Below, piece after piece: positions 34,360 to 42,962 of a DNA stretch of 46,819 nt (positions are counted from its first letter, which is position 1; each line of letters begins with the position of its first letter). The translations under genes were made by a program, and so were the position numbers. Source of the stretch: Clostridiales bacterium (GTDB lineage: Bacteria; Bacillota; Clostridia; Oscillospirales; Oscillospiraceae); assembly GCA_021203325.1 (NCBI GenBank), contig JAJQBL010000020.1:5771-52589 (forward strand), written 5' to 3'. The notes under the pieces were generated by a model. The model ran no database searches, was not told the DNA's origin, and saw only the letters and a list, made by a program, of their open reading frames with translations.

Positions 34360-35214
34360 ATGTCCTATCTGTCCTCGGAACGCGCCAACGTCCTGATGGA
34401 GGCGCTTCCCTACATTCAAAAATACAGCGGGAAAACCGTGGTGGTGAAATACGGCGGCAACGCCATGACCTCCGACGCCCTGCGGGACGCGGTGATGAGC
34501 GACGTGCTGCTGCTGAAGCTGGTGGGCATCAATGTGGTGCTGGTCCACGGCGGCGGGCCGGAGATCAACGCCATGCTGAAACGGCTGGGCAAGGAGTCCA
34601 AATTCGTGGACGGCCTGCGCTACACCGATGAGGAGACCATCGACGTGGTGCAGGAGGTGCTCTGCGGCAAGGTGAACAAGAATCTGGTGGCCGCCCTGAA
34701 CCGCCGGGGCGGCAAGGCCGTGGGCCTGTGCGGCCTGGACGGGGCATTGTTCGAGGCCAAGGTGAAGGATATCCGCTATGGCCTGGTGGGGGAGATCACC
34801 AACGTCAACGCCCAGATCGTCACCGACTGCATCAACGCCGGATATATCCCCGTGGTGTCCACCGTGGCCCAGGGCATCGACGCGGAATGTTCCTACAACA
34901 TCAACGCCGACACCGCCGCCGCCCGGCTGGCCATCGCCCTCCATGCGGAGAAGCTGATTTTGCTCACCGACGTCCGGGGCCTCCTGATGGACCCCAAGGA
35001 CGAGAGCACCTTAATTCCCATCGTCAACATCGCCGACGTGCCCGGTCTGAAAAACAAGGGCATCATCACCGGCGGCATGATTCCCAAGGTGGACTGCTGT
35101 GTGGAGGCCATCCGCTGGGGGGTCCGGCGCAGCCACATTCTGGACGGCCGCATCCCCCACTCCATTTTGATTGAAACCCTGTCCGACACCGGCATCGGCA
35201 CCATGATTCTGTGA
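34360..35214 (+). CDS. argB: Acetylglutamate kinase
   Basis: 284-residue kinase phosphorylating N-acetylglutamate. Amino acid kinase motifs: TVVVKYGGNAM, VLVHGGGPEINAML, INADTAAARLAIAL, and GGMIPKVDCCVEAI. An N-terminal helix of about 20 residues (SSERANVLMEALPYIQKYSG) is like the one used for hexamer formation and arginine feedback in arginine-sensitive kinases. The start ATG follows GGAGGGAG, 15 bases after argJ. Confidence 0.96.
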   Translation: MSYLSSERANVLMEALPYIQKYSGKTVVVKYGGNAMTSDALRDAVMSDVLLLKLVGINVVLVHGGGPEINAMLKRLGKESKFVDGLRYTDEETIDVVQEVLCGKVNKNLVAALNRRGGKAVGLCGLDGALFEAKVKDIRYGLVGEITNVNAQIVTDCINAGYIPVVSTVAQGIDAECSYNINADTAAARLAIALHAEKLILLTDVRGLLMDPKDESTLIPIVNIADVPGLKNKGIITGGMIPKVDCCVEAIRWGVRRSHILDGRIPHSILIETLSDTGIGTMIL

Positions 35215-35239
35215 CCCGCCTGAGAAAGAAGGAAACGAG

Positions 35240-36427
35240 ATGACATTTGAAGAACTGAAGGCCCTGGACCATCAGTACACCATGCAGACCTATGGCCGCT
35301 TCGACGTGGCGCTGGACCACGGAGAGGGCGCCACCCTGTACGATTTGGAGGGCCGGCCCTATGTGGACTTTGCCAGCGGCATCGGCGTGGCCTCTCTGGG
35401 CTACGGCCACCCCGCCTGGGTGAAGGCGGTGGAGGAACAGGCGAAAAAGCTGGCCCACGCCTCCAACCTGTTCTACACCGAGCCTTACGCCCGGCTGGCG
35501 GAAAAGCTCTGCCTCCGCTCCGGGATGTCCGCCGCCTTCTTCGCCAACGGCGGCGCCGAGGCCAACGAGGGCATTATCAAGCTGGCCCGGAAGTACAGCT
35601 TTGACAAATACGGCCAGGGCCGGGCCACCATCATCACCCTCCACAACTCCTTCCACGGCCGCACCATCACTACCCTCCAGGCCACGGGGCAGGATGTGTT
35701 CCACAACTACTTCTTCCCCTTCACCGAGGGGTTCCGCTACGCGGAGACGCCGGACATGGCCGGGGTTCAGGCCCAGGACGGGGACGATGTCTGCGCCGTG
35801 ATGGTGGAGCTGATTCAGGGCGAGGGCGGCGTCCTCCCCCTGGACAAAGGGTTTGTGCAGGAGCTGGCGGACTGGTGCGCCAGCAGGGACTACCTCCTGC
35901 TGGTGGACGAGGTGCAGACCGGCATCGGCCGGACGGGGAGCCTGTTCTGCTTCCAGCAGTACGGCATCCTCCCCGACGCCTGCACCTTCGCCAAGGGCAT
36001 CGCCGGCGGCCTGCCCATGGCCGGTGTGCTGGCCAACGAGAAGTGCCGCAGCGTCCTGACCCCCGGCACCCACGCCACCACCTTCGGCGGCAACCCGGTG
36101 GCCGCGGCGGCGGCCCTGGCGGTGCTGGACACGCTGGACGACGACATGATGGCCCAAATCAACGAAAAGGGCCAATACCTGATGGATACCGTCCGCAGCT
36201 GGAACGCCCCCTGCGTGGACACGGTGCGGGGCATGGGCCTGATGGTGGGCATTGTTTTGAAGGACGGGGTGGACCGCGGCGCACTGGTCAGCGCCATCTA
36301 TGACCGCCATGTGCTGGTGCTGACCGCCGGGCCGAAGACCATCCGCCTGCTGCCCCCGCTGGTGGTCACGAAGGAGGAGATGGATGCGGGTCTGGCCGTC
36401 CTCCGGGACGTGCTTTGCGGAGAATGA
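35240..36427 (+). CDS. argD: Acetylornithine aminotransferase
   Basis: 395-residue class III PLP aminotransferase forming N-acetylornithine. The PLP Lys is in TFAKGIAGGLPM, LLVDEVQTGIGRTG supplies the Asp pairing with the PLP ring, and FANGGAEANEGIIKLAR binds phosphate. The start ATG follows AAGAAGGAAA, 26 bases after argB. Three bases separate it from the next gene. Confidence 0.95.
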   Translation: MTFEELKALDHQYTMQTYGRFDVALDHGEGATLYDLEGRPYVDFASGIGVASLGYGHPAWVKAVEEQAKKLAHASNLFYTEPYARLAEKLCLRSGMSAAFFANGGAEANEGIIKLARKYSFDKYGQGRATIITLHNSFHGRTITTLQATGQDVFHNYFFPFTEGFRYAETPDMAGVQAQDGDDVCAVMVELIQGEGGVLPLDKGFVQELADWCASRDYLLLVDEVQTGIGRTGSLFCFQQYGILPDACTFAKGIAGGLPMAGVLANEKCRSVLTPGTHATTFGGNPVAAAAALAVLDTLDDDMMAQINEKGQYLMDTVRSWNAPCVDTVRGMGLMVGIVLKDGVDRGALVSAIYDRHVLVLTAGPKTIRLLPPLVVTKEEMDAGLAVLRDVLCGE

Positions 36428-36430
36428 CCT

Positions 36431-37036
36431 ATGGACATCTATGAACAGATGCACTCCGGGGAACTGTACTTTCCGGAGGACGAGGGCCTGATGGCCCGGC
36501 AGGCCCGGTGTATGGAGCTGCTGTATGACTACAACCAGACCCGCCCCTCTCAGAGTGAGCGGCGGGAGGAGCTGCTCCGCCAGATGTTTGCGGAGATCGG
36601 CGAGGGCTGCTACATCGAGCCGCCCCTCCACGCCAACTGGGGCGGCCGCCACGTCCACTTCGGCAAAGACATCTATGCCAACTTCAACCTGACCCTGGTG
36701 GACGACACCCACATCTATGTGGGAGACAACACCATGTTCGGCCCCAACGTCACCGTGGCCACGGCGGGCCACCCCATCCTCCCGGAGCTGCGGGAGCAGG
36801 GCCTCCAGTACAACGTCCCCGTCCGCATCGGGCGCAACTGCTGGCTGGGGGCTGGGGTGGTGGTGCTGCCCGGCGTCACCATTGGGGACAATACCGTGGT
36901 GGGGGCAGGCAGCGTGGTGACGAAGGAGCTGCCCGCAAACGTGGTGGCGGTGGGGAATCCCTGCCGGGTGCTGCGCCCCATCGGGGAGCGCGACAAGGCG
37001 TTTTATTTTAAGGACAGACGGATTCAGCGGCCGTGA
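36431..37036 (+). CDS. Sugar O-acetyltransferase (maltose/galactoside acetyltransferase-like)
   Basis: 201-residue left-handed beta-helix acetyltransferase using acetyl-CoA. The N-terminal cap (MHSGELYFPEDEGLMARQARCMELLYDYNQTRP) and hexapeptide repeats with ATAGHPILPELR (catalytic His) and GVVVLPGVTIGDNTVVGAGSVVTKELP are typical of Maa/LacA. It begins three bases after argD, inside the arginine operon, where a sugar acetyltransferase is unexpected. A role in acetyl-group handling for arginine synthesis is conceivable but unsupported; simple co-transcription is as likely. Confidence 0.9.
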   Translation: MDIYEQMHSGELYFPEDEGLMARQARCMELLYDYNQTRPSQSERREELLRQMFAEIGEGCYIEPPLHANWGGRHVHFGKDIYANFNLTLVDDTHIYVGDNTMFGPNVTVATAGHPILPELREQGLQYNVPVRIGRNCWLGAGVVVLPGVTIGDNTVVGAGSVVTKELPANVVAVGNPCRVLRPIGERDKAFYFKDRRIQRP

Positions 37037-37115
37037 GCGGCGGGAATCCAGTTTAAAAGCCGGTTTGAGAGGAAACCCCTTCACTGTCAAGCGGCATTTC
37101 TGCTATGCGCACTAC

Positions 37116-37536
37116 CCTTTCAGGACAATGGCATCAACTGAAAGGGCTGCACTCCTTAGACAAGGGTTGATGAAGGAACTGCGTTTTGCCCTCCGGGCGG
37201 GCCCCATTTCTTGCTCCGCCAAGAAATGGGGGAAAGAAGGCGGCTTAAGGGGAAGCTCGGGGCCTCGCTCCCCCTTAAGAATCCCTCTCCTATCCCGCTG
37301 GGGCTTCGCGCTGTCCAGCTCATAGGTGGTTTATCCCGTCAGAGACGAAGTAACTTCTAACTGGTGAGACTGCCGCCGATGGCGGCTGGCGAGGATTGCC
37401 GCCCACGTTCCTGCCTTACGGCGGAACGGGCGTCAATTTTATCATCCTTTCATCGCTGAAATCTGACTGTTCGATTACGTTACTCCCCTAAACTCAGGAT
37501 AAATTGCATCTTAAGCTGATAACATTGCCTTTCAGG
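37116..37536 (+). repeat. Intergenic repeat family R, copy 4: complete MITE-like element with target duplication
   Basis: The most complete copy. The direct repeat CCTTTCAGG flanks it at 37116-37124 and 37528-37536. The left terminus is ACAATGGCATCAACTGAAAG and the right is CTTAAGCTGATAACATTG, imperfect inverted repeats of each other and of the ends of copies 2 and 5. Depending on whether GG belongs to the terminus, the duplication is 5 to 9 bases. Internal hairpins match the other copies (CCCCATTTCTTG / CAAGAAATGGGG; CTTAAGGGG / CCCCTTAAG; GCCGCC / GGCGGC). Inserted between the sugar acetyltransferase and argF, it probably separates argF from the upstream operon. Confidence 0.8.
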
Positions 37537-37602
37537 GGAGCTAAAACTTGATTTCAGTGGCCGCAATCGCAATTTTTTAACTTTTCCACGGAGGACACTT
37601 CC

Positions 37603-38532
37603 ATGATAAAGCATCTGCTGACCATGCAGGATCTCAGCATCAATGAGATCTACCGCATCCTGAACCTGGCCGACCAGCTGAAATACAACCAGCAGCACGG
37701 CATTCCCCACCGCCGGCTGGAGGGGAAAACTCTGGTCACCATCTACGAGAAGCCCTCCACCCGCACCCGCATCAGCTTCGAGACGGGGATGTTCCAGCTG
37801 GGGGGCCTGGCCATGTACCTCTCCGGCAGGGAGAGCCAGGTGGGCCGGGGGGAGACGGCGGCGGACACCGCCCGCACCCTGAGCCGGTACTGCGACGGCA
37901 TCATGATCCGCACCTTCCGGCAGGAGGACGTGGAGGAGCTGGCGGCCTACGCCACCGTCCCCGTCATCAACGGCATGACGGACTACGCCCACCCCTGCCA
38001 GGTGCTGGCCGACCTGATGACCATCCGGGAGCGGTACGCCCACTTGGACGGGCTGAAGCTGGCCTATGTGGGGGACGGAGACAATATGTGCCAGTCCCTC
38101 ATCGTGGGCGGGCTGAAAGCCGGCATGACCGTGGCGGCCGCCACCCCCAGGGACTACCGGCCCCTGCCGGAGATTCTGGACTTCGCCGCCTCCGACCCCG
38201 GCTTTGACTTCCTGCTGACCGATGACCCCAGGGAGGCCGTCCGGGACGCCGACGTGGTGTTCACCGACGTGTGGGTGTCCATGGGCAAGGAGGCGGAGAC
38301 GGAGCAGCGGCTCCGGGCCTTCCAGGGCTACAGCGTCACCGCCGAGCTGCTGGCCCTGGCGAAGCCCGGCTGCATGGTGCAGCACTGCCTCCCCGCCCAC
38401 AAGGGCCAGGAGATCAGCCAGGAGGTTTTTGAGGCCCACGCCCGGGAGATTTTTGACGAGGCGGAGAACCGCCTCCACGTCCAGAAGGCCATCATGTGCC
38501 TGCTGATGGGCGGCGCGGAGCGGGAGGACTGA
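37603..38532 (+). CDS. argF: Ornithine carbamoyltransferase
   Basis: 309-residue enzyme making citrulline from ornithine and carbamoyl phosphate. Carbamoyl phosphate loop KPSTRTRISFE, HPCQVLAD, and the ornithine-site HCLPAHKGQEI are intact. The ATG follows GGAGGACACTTCC. The gene lies after repeat R4, which has replaced most of the normal upstream DNA. A weak promoter-like TTGATT (37548) with an AT-rich stretch 17 bases later is the only candidate. Confidence 0.96.
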   Translation: MIKHLLTMQDLSINEIYRILNLADQLKYNQQHGIPHRRLEGKTLVTIYEKPSTRTRISFETGMFQLGGLAMYLSGRESQVGRGETAADTARTLSRYCDGIMIRTFRQEDVEELAAYATVPVINGMTDYAHPCQVLADLMTIRERYAHLDGLKLAYVGDGDNMCQSLIVGGLKAGMTVAAATPRDYRPLPEILDFAASDPGFDFLLTDDPREAVRDADVVFTDVWVSMGKEAETEQRLRAFQGYSVTAELLALAKPGCMVQHCLPAHKGQEISQEVFEAHAREIFDEAENRLHVQKAIMCLLMGGAERED

Positions 38533-38596
38533 ACCCTCCGGGGCGGCAAATGCTGCGGAGCCGCCCGGCAAATCCGCGAACCTGAGAAAAACCAGA

Positions 38597-38637
38597 CTCC
38601 CCCGCCTGCGCATGACGGTCACGCGCCGGCGGGGGAG
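38597..38637. terminator. Terminator between argF and the Nif3-like gene
   Basis: Stem CTCCCCCGCC (38597-38606) / GGCGGGGGAG (38628-38637) between two convergent genes; CAATGTTT follows on plus and a T-rich stretch (GGTTTTTCTC) on minus. Confidence 0.65.
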
Positions 38638-38643
38638 CAATGT

Positions 38644-39474
38644 TTACAGAATAAAGTCGAAGGCGTCTCCGGACTGAACGAAGTGCACCGGCACATCCCC
38701 CACCAGCCGGGGCAGGTACCGCACCATGTACTTCATGCCGATTTCCTCAAAGTTGAAGTGGCCGATGTTGTAGACGATTTTGGGGTGGCCCAGCTGGCTG
38801 GCGTCCCGCATATAGGCGCACACCGTCCAGTCAATGACCTCAAGGGGGATGATGGCGTCAATGTCCTCCCGGGCTACCTTCAGCAGCTTGGCGTCGGCCT
38901 GGGCGTCCCGGTCAATGATATGCTCCCACAGGAACACCTTGGACACCCTGGCGTGGGGGTCGCCGGAGATGCGGATGCCATTCAGGTTCAGCTTTTCCTT
39001 CAGGTACAGCCCCAGCTCGGTGGCGTCCGTCTCCGGCAGCCGGAACAGCAGGGGCTTCTTTTCCGAGCCGATCAGGTAGTCCTCTCAGCCCAGCTCCTTC
39101 ATAATGCCGTAGTAGATGCCGTCCAGCGGCGGGTCGATGGGGCTGCCGCCGTGGATGTGGTCATGGTCCCGCCAGACCACGATGCCCCCGTCCTCCAGCA
39201 GCTGCCGCTTCTCCTGAAAGATCTGACTGTCGGCCAGATAGTCGGTGGTGTCCTCATGGCTCCAAAACAGCGGCTCGTGGGCAATGATCAGGTTGGCCCC
39301 CAGCTCCGCCGCCCGGCGGATGACGTTCACAGAGGCAAAGCAGGTCACCACAATGCCGGTACACTCCTGCTCCGGGTCGCCGTACTTCACCACATCGGTG
39401 GTGGGGAAGGCGGGGTCGTCCTTCATGGGCGGGTGGTAGGCGATGACCTTGGCGATGACTTCACTGATTTTCAT
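38644..39474 (-). pseudogene. Nif3-like dinuclear metal centre protein interrupted by an in-frame TGA
   Basis: Read through, the frame gives 276 residues of the Nif3/YqfO family: MKISEVIAKVIAYHPP.., LGANLIIAHEPLFWSHED, RDHDHIHGG, and a second half with KVFLWEHIIDRDAQ and VYNIGHFNFEE. At 39085-39087 a TGA sits where Trp is expected (KELG-stop-EDYLIGS; TGG in most relatives, as I recall). Both halves keep the same frame with no indel. The ATG at 39474 follows AAGGAG. Either a nonsense mutation, a sequencing error, or readthrough; no Sec insertion element was identified. The half proteins (39085-39474 and 38644-38946) would each lack part of the metal site. Confidence 0.8.
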
Positions 39475-39626
39475 AACAGACTGCTCCTTGTCTTTCCCGG
39501 CTGCGGCCCGGTGGCCGCTCCGCCGGTTTATATTTTCCATTATAGCGCAAAAAGGGAACGGCGTCAAGCGGTGGCGGGGGCCGGCGGCACAACGGGCGTC
39601 TTTCCAACTGTGTACACACTTCCTCC

Positions 39627-39655
39627 TTGACGCCGCCCCATTTATCCCTTATAAT
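39627..39655 (+). promoter_or_regulatory. Promoter of malQ, directly abutted by a MITE
   Basis: -35 TTGACG (39627-39632), 17 bases, -10 TATAAT (39650-39655). The predicted start (near 39662) falls inside the left terminal repeat of the 39659-40028 element, so the element becomes the transcript leader. Confidence 0.7.
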
Positions 39656-39658
39656 TAT

Positions 39659-40028
39659 AAGGAACCTCTGAATAAATGTGCTTTGACCAAAGGGAATCCC
39701 CGGAGGGGACGGCGCCTTGCGGTAATTTTGCGCCATTGAATCAGTAGAGCAAAAGATGCAAAAATCACTTCGGTTTAAGGTGGCTTCGCCAGCATAGCTG
39801 GCTCAGGATTTTGCTAAAAATATGCCACCGGCATATTTTTTACGCAAAATCTTACAAAAGCTTGAAATCCGTCAGGATTCCTGCGCTTTTGCGCCTTTTT
39901 CTGAAGCGCAGGCCGCATGGCCAATTCCTCTTATGCGCAAATGCAGGGAGCAATGGCCGCAGGCCATGCGAGTCGCAGACACAAATTTCCTCGCAACCCG
40001 CTCTCGTCCATTTATTCAGAGGTTCCTT
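39659..40028. mobile_element. 370-bp MITE with perfect 20-bp terminal inverted repeats
   Basis: Left end AAGGAACCTCTGAATAAATG (39659-39678) is the exact reverse complement of the right end at 40009-40028. A TA target duplication is compatible with the flanks (TA-AGGAACC..GGTTCCT-TA). No transposase frame is present, so it is non-autonomous, likely moved by an IS630- or IS5-type enzyme elsewhere. Inside are the palindrome GCCAGCATAGCTGGC (from 39788) and the hairpin AAAAATATGCC..GGCATATTTTT (39816-39840), both also found at 46.41-46.46 kb. Confidence 0.85.
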
Positions 40029-40078
40029 AACAACGTTTTGCGATGATATGGCCCCGGCCATGGAAAGGATATGATACT

Positions 40079-41578
40079 ATGTTCCCCCGCTCCAGCGGCA
40101 TCCTGCTGCACCTGACCTCCCTCCCCGGCGACTATGGCATTGGCTCCATGGGCCGGGAAGCCCGACACTATGTGGACTTTCTCCAGAAGGCCGGGCAGAG
40201 CTATTGGCAGATTCTCCCTCTGGTCCCCCCCGGAGAGGGCAACTCCCCCTATATGTCCCCCTCCTCCGCGGCGGGGAATCCCCTCCTCATCGACCTGCCC
40301 ACCCTGGTGGAGGAAGGTCTGCTGCAATGGTCCGACCTGGCCCCGTACCACTACTATGACGTGGACCGAATCAACTACGGCTGGGTCAATGAGATTCACG
40401 GGATGCTGCTCCACCGGGCCTACGACACGGCCCGCACCCGGCCTGACGTGATGGCCCAGGTGGATGCCTTCGCCGCCGAGCAGGGGGACTGGCTGCCCGA
40501 CCTGGCCCTGTTCCTGGCCATTGGGGAGCATTTCGGCTGCAAGCTGGTGGACTGGCCGGACGAGGATTTGGTGGCTCGCCAGCCGGCGGCTCTGGCGGCG
40601 TACCGGGCGGAGCTGTCGGAGCAAATCGGTTACCATGTGTTCTGCCAGTACCTGTTCCACCGCCAGTGGAGCGCCCTGCGCCGCTACGCCAACGAGCGGG
40701 GCATCAAGCTCATCGGGGACATCCCCTTCTACGTCTCCCCCGACTCTGTGGACGTGTGGGTGCATCCGGAGGTGTTCCAGGTGGACCCCAAGACCCGCCG
40801 GGCCACCTTTGTGTCCGGCGTTCCGGCGGATATGTTTTCCGCCACCGGTCAGCTGTGGGGCAACCCCCTGTACAACTGGCCCGTCCACGCCGCCGACGGC
40901 TATCAGTGGTGGTGCAGCCGCATCCGCCGCACCAGCCGGTTCTATGATGTGATTCGAATCGACCACTTCCGGGGCTTCCACACCTATTGGGAGATTCCCG
41001 CCACGGCGGAAAACGCCCTGGACGGCCGCTGGCGGCCCGGCCCCGGCATGGCGCTGCTGGATGCCCTCCGCCGGAATGTGCCGGAGGCGGAGTTCATCGC
41101 CGAGGATCTGGGGGACATCAGCGAGGAGGTCTACCGCTTCATCCAGGGCTCCGGCCTGCCCGGTATGCGGGTGCTGACCGACGCCTTCAACGATGTGGGG
41201 GGCAGCAGCTCCTTCCTGCCCCATCACTGCGTCCCCGACGCCGTGATGTACACCGGCACCCACGACACCCCCACCTTCCTCCAATGGCTGTTCGACCAGG
41301 CCAATGACGACCAGCGCAGCTACGCCTGGCGGTACCTCCGGCTGCGGGAGGACGAGGGCCTGAACTGGGGGGTCATCGCCGGAGCCTGGGGCAGCGTCTG
41401 CTCCCTGGCCATGGCCCCCCTGCAGGACGTGCTGGGGCTGGGCGGGGACGCCCGGATGAACACCCCCGGCACGGAAGGCCCCCACAACTGGAGCTGGCGG
41501 GTGCGGATGGAGGCGCTGAACGACGGCGTGGCCGGGAAGCTCCGGGAGCTGACCTGGCTCTACGGCCGCCTGCGCTGA
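40079..41578 (+). CDS. malQ: 4-alpha-glucanotransferase (amylomaltase, GH77)
   Basis: 499-residue glucan-transferring enzyme of maltodextrin and glycogen metabolism. GH77 landmarks: GDIPFYVSPDSVDVW, the nucleophile region RIDHFRGFHTYWEIP, the acid/base region EFIAEDLGDI, and YTGTHDTPTFLQW. The start ATG at 40079 (MFPRSSGILLHLTSLPG) follows AAAGGA by about 8 bases; the frame is open back to 40043 with no binding site. Coupled to the downstream phosphopantetheinyl transferase (1 base between). Its promoter is separated from it by a MITE. Confidence 0.95.
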   Translation: MFPRSSGILLHLTSLPGDYGIGSMGREARHYVDFLQKAGQSYWQILPLVPPGEGNSPYMSPSSAAGNPLLIDLPTLVEEGLLQWSDLAPYHYYDVDRINYGWVNEIHGMLLHRAYDTARTRPDVMAQVDAFAAEQGDWLPDLALFLAIGEHFGCKLVDWPDEDLVARQPAALAAYRAELSEQIGYHVFCQYLFHRQWSALRRYANERGIKLIGDIPFYVSPDSVDVWVHPEVFQVDPKTRRATFVSGVPADMFSATGQLWGNPLYNWPVHAADGYQWWCSRIRRTSRFYDVIRIDHFRGFHTYWEIPATAENALDGRWRPGPGMALLDALRRNVPEAEFIAEDLGDISEEVYRFIQGSGLPGMRVLTDAFNDVGGSSSFLPHHCVPDAVMYTGTHDTPTFLQWLFDQANDDQRSYAWRYLRLREDEGLNWGVIAGAWGSVCSLAMAPLQDVLGLGGDARMNTPGTEGPHNWSWRVRMEALNDGVAGKLRELTWLYGRLR

Positions 41579-41579
41579 G

Positions 41580-42128
41580 ATGAAAATCCGCCTGTTGGCC
41601 GTCCGGCCCAGGGACGGGGAATCCCTCCATCAGTCCGCCCACCGGCTGCTGTCCCTGGCGGCGGCGGAGGCGGGGCTGCCTGACGGTCTGACCCTGGGAT
41701 GCACCTCGGAGGGAAAGCCCGTCTTTCCGGAGGCGCCGGAGTTCCACTTCAACCTGTCCCACGCCGCCGGATGGGCGGTGTGCGCCGTAGCCCCCTGCCC
41801 GGTGGGGGTAGACTTGGAGGGGGAGCGGCCCCTGCGGGCCAACGTGGTCCGGCACTTCTCCCCCGCCGAGCAGGCCCGGCTGGCGGCGCTGCCCCCCGCC
41901 GCCTTCTTCGACCTGTGGGTGCTGAAGGAGGCGGCGGCCAAATGCACCGGCCGCTGTGGGATGCGGGGGGTGCTCCACGGCTCGGAGGTGACGCTCCACC
42001 CCCTTTCCGTGGGGGTGGAGGGCATTGGGGCGGCGCTGGTGCCTTTCCCAGAGGAGGGGCTGCACCTGGCGGTGTGCGCCGCCACGGAGGCGCCTCTGGA
42101 GCCGGTGCTGACCATACTGGAACGCTGA
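41580..42128 (+). CDS. Sfp-type 4'-phosphopantetheinyl transferase
   Basis: 182-residue enzyme that moves the phosphopantetheine arm of CoA to a carrier-protein serine. Motifs: GKPVF..FHFNLSHAAGW, VGVDLEGERP with the metal-binding Asp and Glu, and FFDLWVLKEAAAKCTG. It is short for Sfp (about 224), like other compact Firmicutes members. The ATG lies one base after the malQ stop. No polyketide or peptide synthetase is in the window, so the acyl carrier target is unknown. Confidence 0.9.
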   Translation: MKIRLLAVRPRDGESLHQSAHRLLSLAAAEAGLPDGLTLGCTSEGKPVFPEAPEFHFNLSHAAGWAVCAVAPCPVGVDLEGERPLRANVVRHFSPAEQARLAALPPAAFFDLWVLKEAAAKCTGRCGMRGVLHGSEVTLHPLSVGVEGIGAALVPFPEEGLHLAVCAATEAPLEPVLTILER

Positions 42129-42160
42129 AAAAGCCGCTGCACGAATGCGGCGGTTTTTTC
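42127..42160. terminator. Bidirectional terminator between the PPTase and smr genes
   Basis: 14-bp stem GAAAAAGCCGCTGC / GCGGCGGTTTTTTC (two G-U type pairs) with a 6-base loop between convergent genes. Confidence 0.75.
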
Positions 42161-42175
42161 AGAAACGAATCGGAT

Positions 42176-42523
42176 TTAAAGTATCACAAAGGTGACGCCG
42201 TTGTTGTACCGCTCCAAATCCCGGTCGCTGCGGAGGGCGTCGCAGCGGCGGAGGGCCTGCCGGGTCTCCTCCTCGAAGATGGAGAATTTCTCTCCGGGGA
42301 CGAAGCCGGCAATCTGTCCCCGGGCCTTCCGGGCGGACAGCTCCCGCCGGACGGCCACCCGAATCTTCCCGCCCGTTCCGGAGGAGCCGTAGCCGTGAAT
42401 CAGCTTCACCGCGGCGTATCCCAGCCGTTTGCTGGTAATCAGCTCGCTGTCCAGCCGCCGGAGGGCCTGCTCCACCGTGGGCAGACCCTGTTCCAAATTC
42501 ACCTGACGGAGCTGTCCTGCCAT
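42176..42523 (-). CDS. Stand-alone Smr domain protein
   Basis: 115 residues. The Smr (small MutS-related) fold is seen in VNLEQGLPTVEQALRRLDSELI..YAAVKLIHGYGSSGTGGKIRVAVRREL; the HGYGSGxGxIR-type loop is the conserved core of Smr nucleases. Smr domains nick DNA or cleave RNA at stalled ribosomes. Here there is no MutS2 part. The ATG at 42523 follows AAGGGA by 6 bases. It stands just upstream of tRNA-Ser on the other strand. Confidence 0.88.
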   Translation of the reverse strand: MAGQLRQVNLEQGLPTVEQALRRLDSELITSKRLGYAAVKLIHGYGSSGTGGKIRVAVRRELSARKARGQIAGFVPGEKFSIFEEETRQALRRCDALRSDRDLERYNNGVTFVIL

Positions 42524-42591
42524 AGGGTTTCCCTTCTTTCACGGTTTTTCCATCATGATAACACAGATGCCGGGTTCTTGCAAGAAAAGGC

Positions 42592-42620
42592 TTGCCAACC
42601 GCCCGGAATTGTGGCATAAT
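42592..42620 (+). promoter_or_regulatory. Promoter of tRNA-Ser
   Basis: -35 TTGCCA (42592-42597), 17 bases, -10 CATAAT (42615-42620), about 18 bases before the tRNA 5' end. Confidence 0.55.
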
Positions 42621-42637
42621 AGGAGGGCGATGAGCGT

Positions 42638-42726
42638 GGAGATGTATCGAAGTGGTCATAACGAGCCTGACTCGAAATCAGGTTACCCGTAAGGGTACGT
42701 GGGTTCGAATCCCACCGTCTCCGCCA
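42638..42726 (+). tRNA. tRNA-Ser (anticodon CGA), CCA encoded
   Basis: Class II tRNA. Acceptor stem GGAGATG / CGTCTCC, anticodon arm CCTGA-CTCGAAA-TCAGG giving anticodon CGA (reads UCG), a long variable arm TACCC..GGGTA as in tRNA-Ser, and T arm GTGGG-TTCGAAT-CCCAC. Discriminator G then CCA at 42724-42726. Followed by a hairpin terminator. Confidence 0.95.
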
Positions 42727-42730
42727 TCAC

Positions 42731-42762
42731 AACGGGTTCCGGCAATTCTGCCGGAACCCGTT
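42731..42762 (+). terminator. Hairpin terminator after tRNA-Ser
   Basis: 14-bp perfect stem AACGGGTTCCGGCA / TGCCGGAACCCGTT with loop ATTC. The T tract is short. From here to 42921 the DNA holds small palindromes (GATTTTAGGA..TCCTAAATC) but no gene I can support. Confidence 0.65.
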
Positions 42763-42921
42763 TATGCCGCCTGCTTTCGGGCGACTTACAAATGCGAAAG
42801 CCTGCTTGTGACTGCCCCCTGCCGCTCGGGGACTTAAAAATAGGCGGCTTGCAAGTCCCTCTGCTTCGGCAGGAGGATTGATTTTAGGATGTATAGACGA
42901 GGGGATTCTCCTAAATCACGC

Positions 42922-42949
42922 GGCGCACAGGCCATACGGCCTGTGCGCC
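42922..42949. terminator. Terminator near the end of the Nudix gene
   Basis: 12-bp stem GGCGCACAGGCC / GGCCTGTGCGCC with loop ATAC; TTTCTGTTTTA follows on the plus strand. It is 13 bases beyond the Nudix stop and may serve the minus-strand operon or plus-strand read-through. Confidence 0.6.
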
Positions 42950-42962
42950 TTTCTGTTTTACT

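Noticed and set aside
39085-39087. TGA in the Nif3-like gene as selenocysteine or recoded Trp
   Set aside because: No Sec insertion element seen and other genes in the window end in TGA normally (for example dnaB), so general recoding is not supported.
42638-42960. tRNA-Ser as an attachment site of an integrated element
   Set aside because: No integrase and no second copy of the tRNA 3' end in the window.
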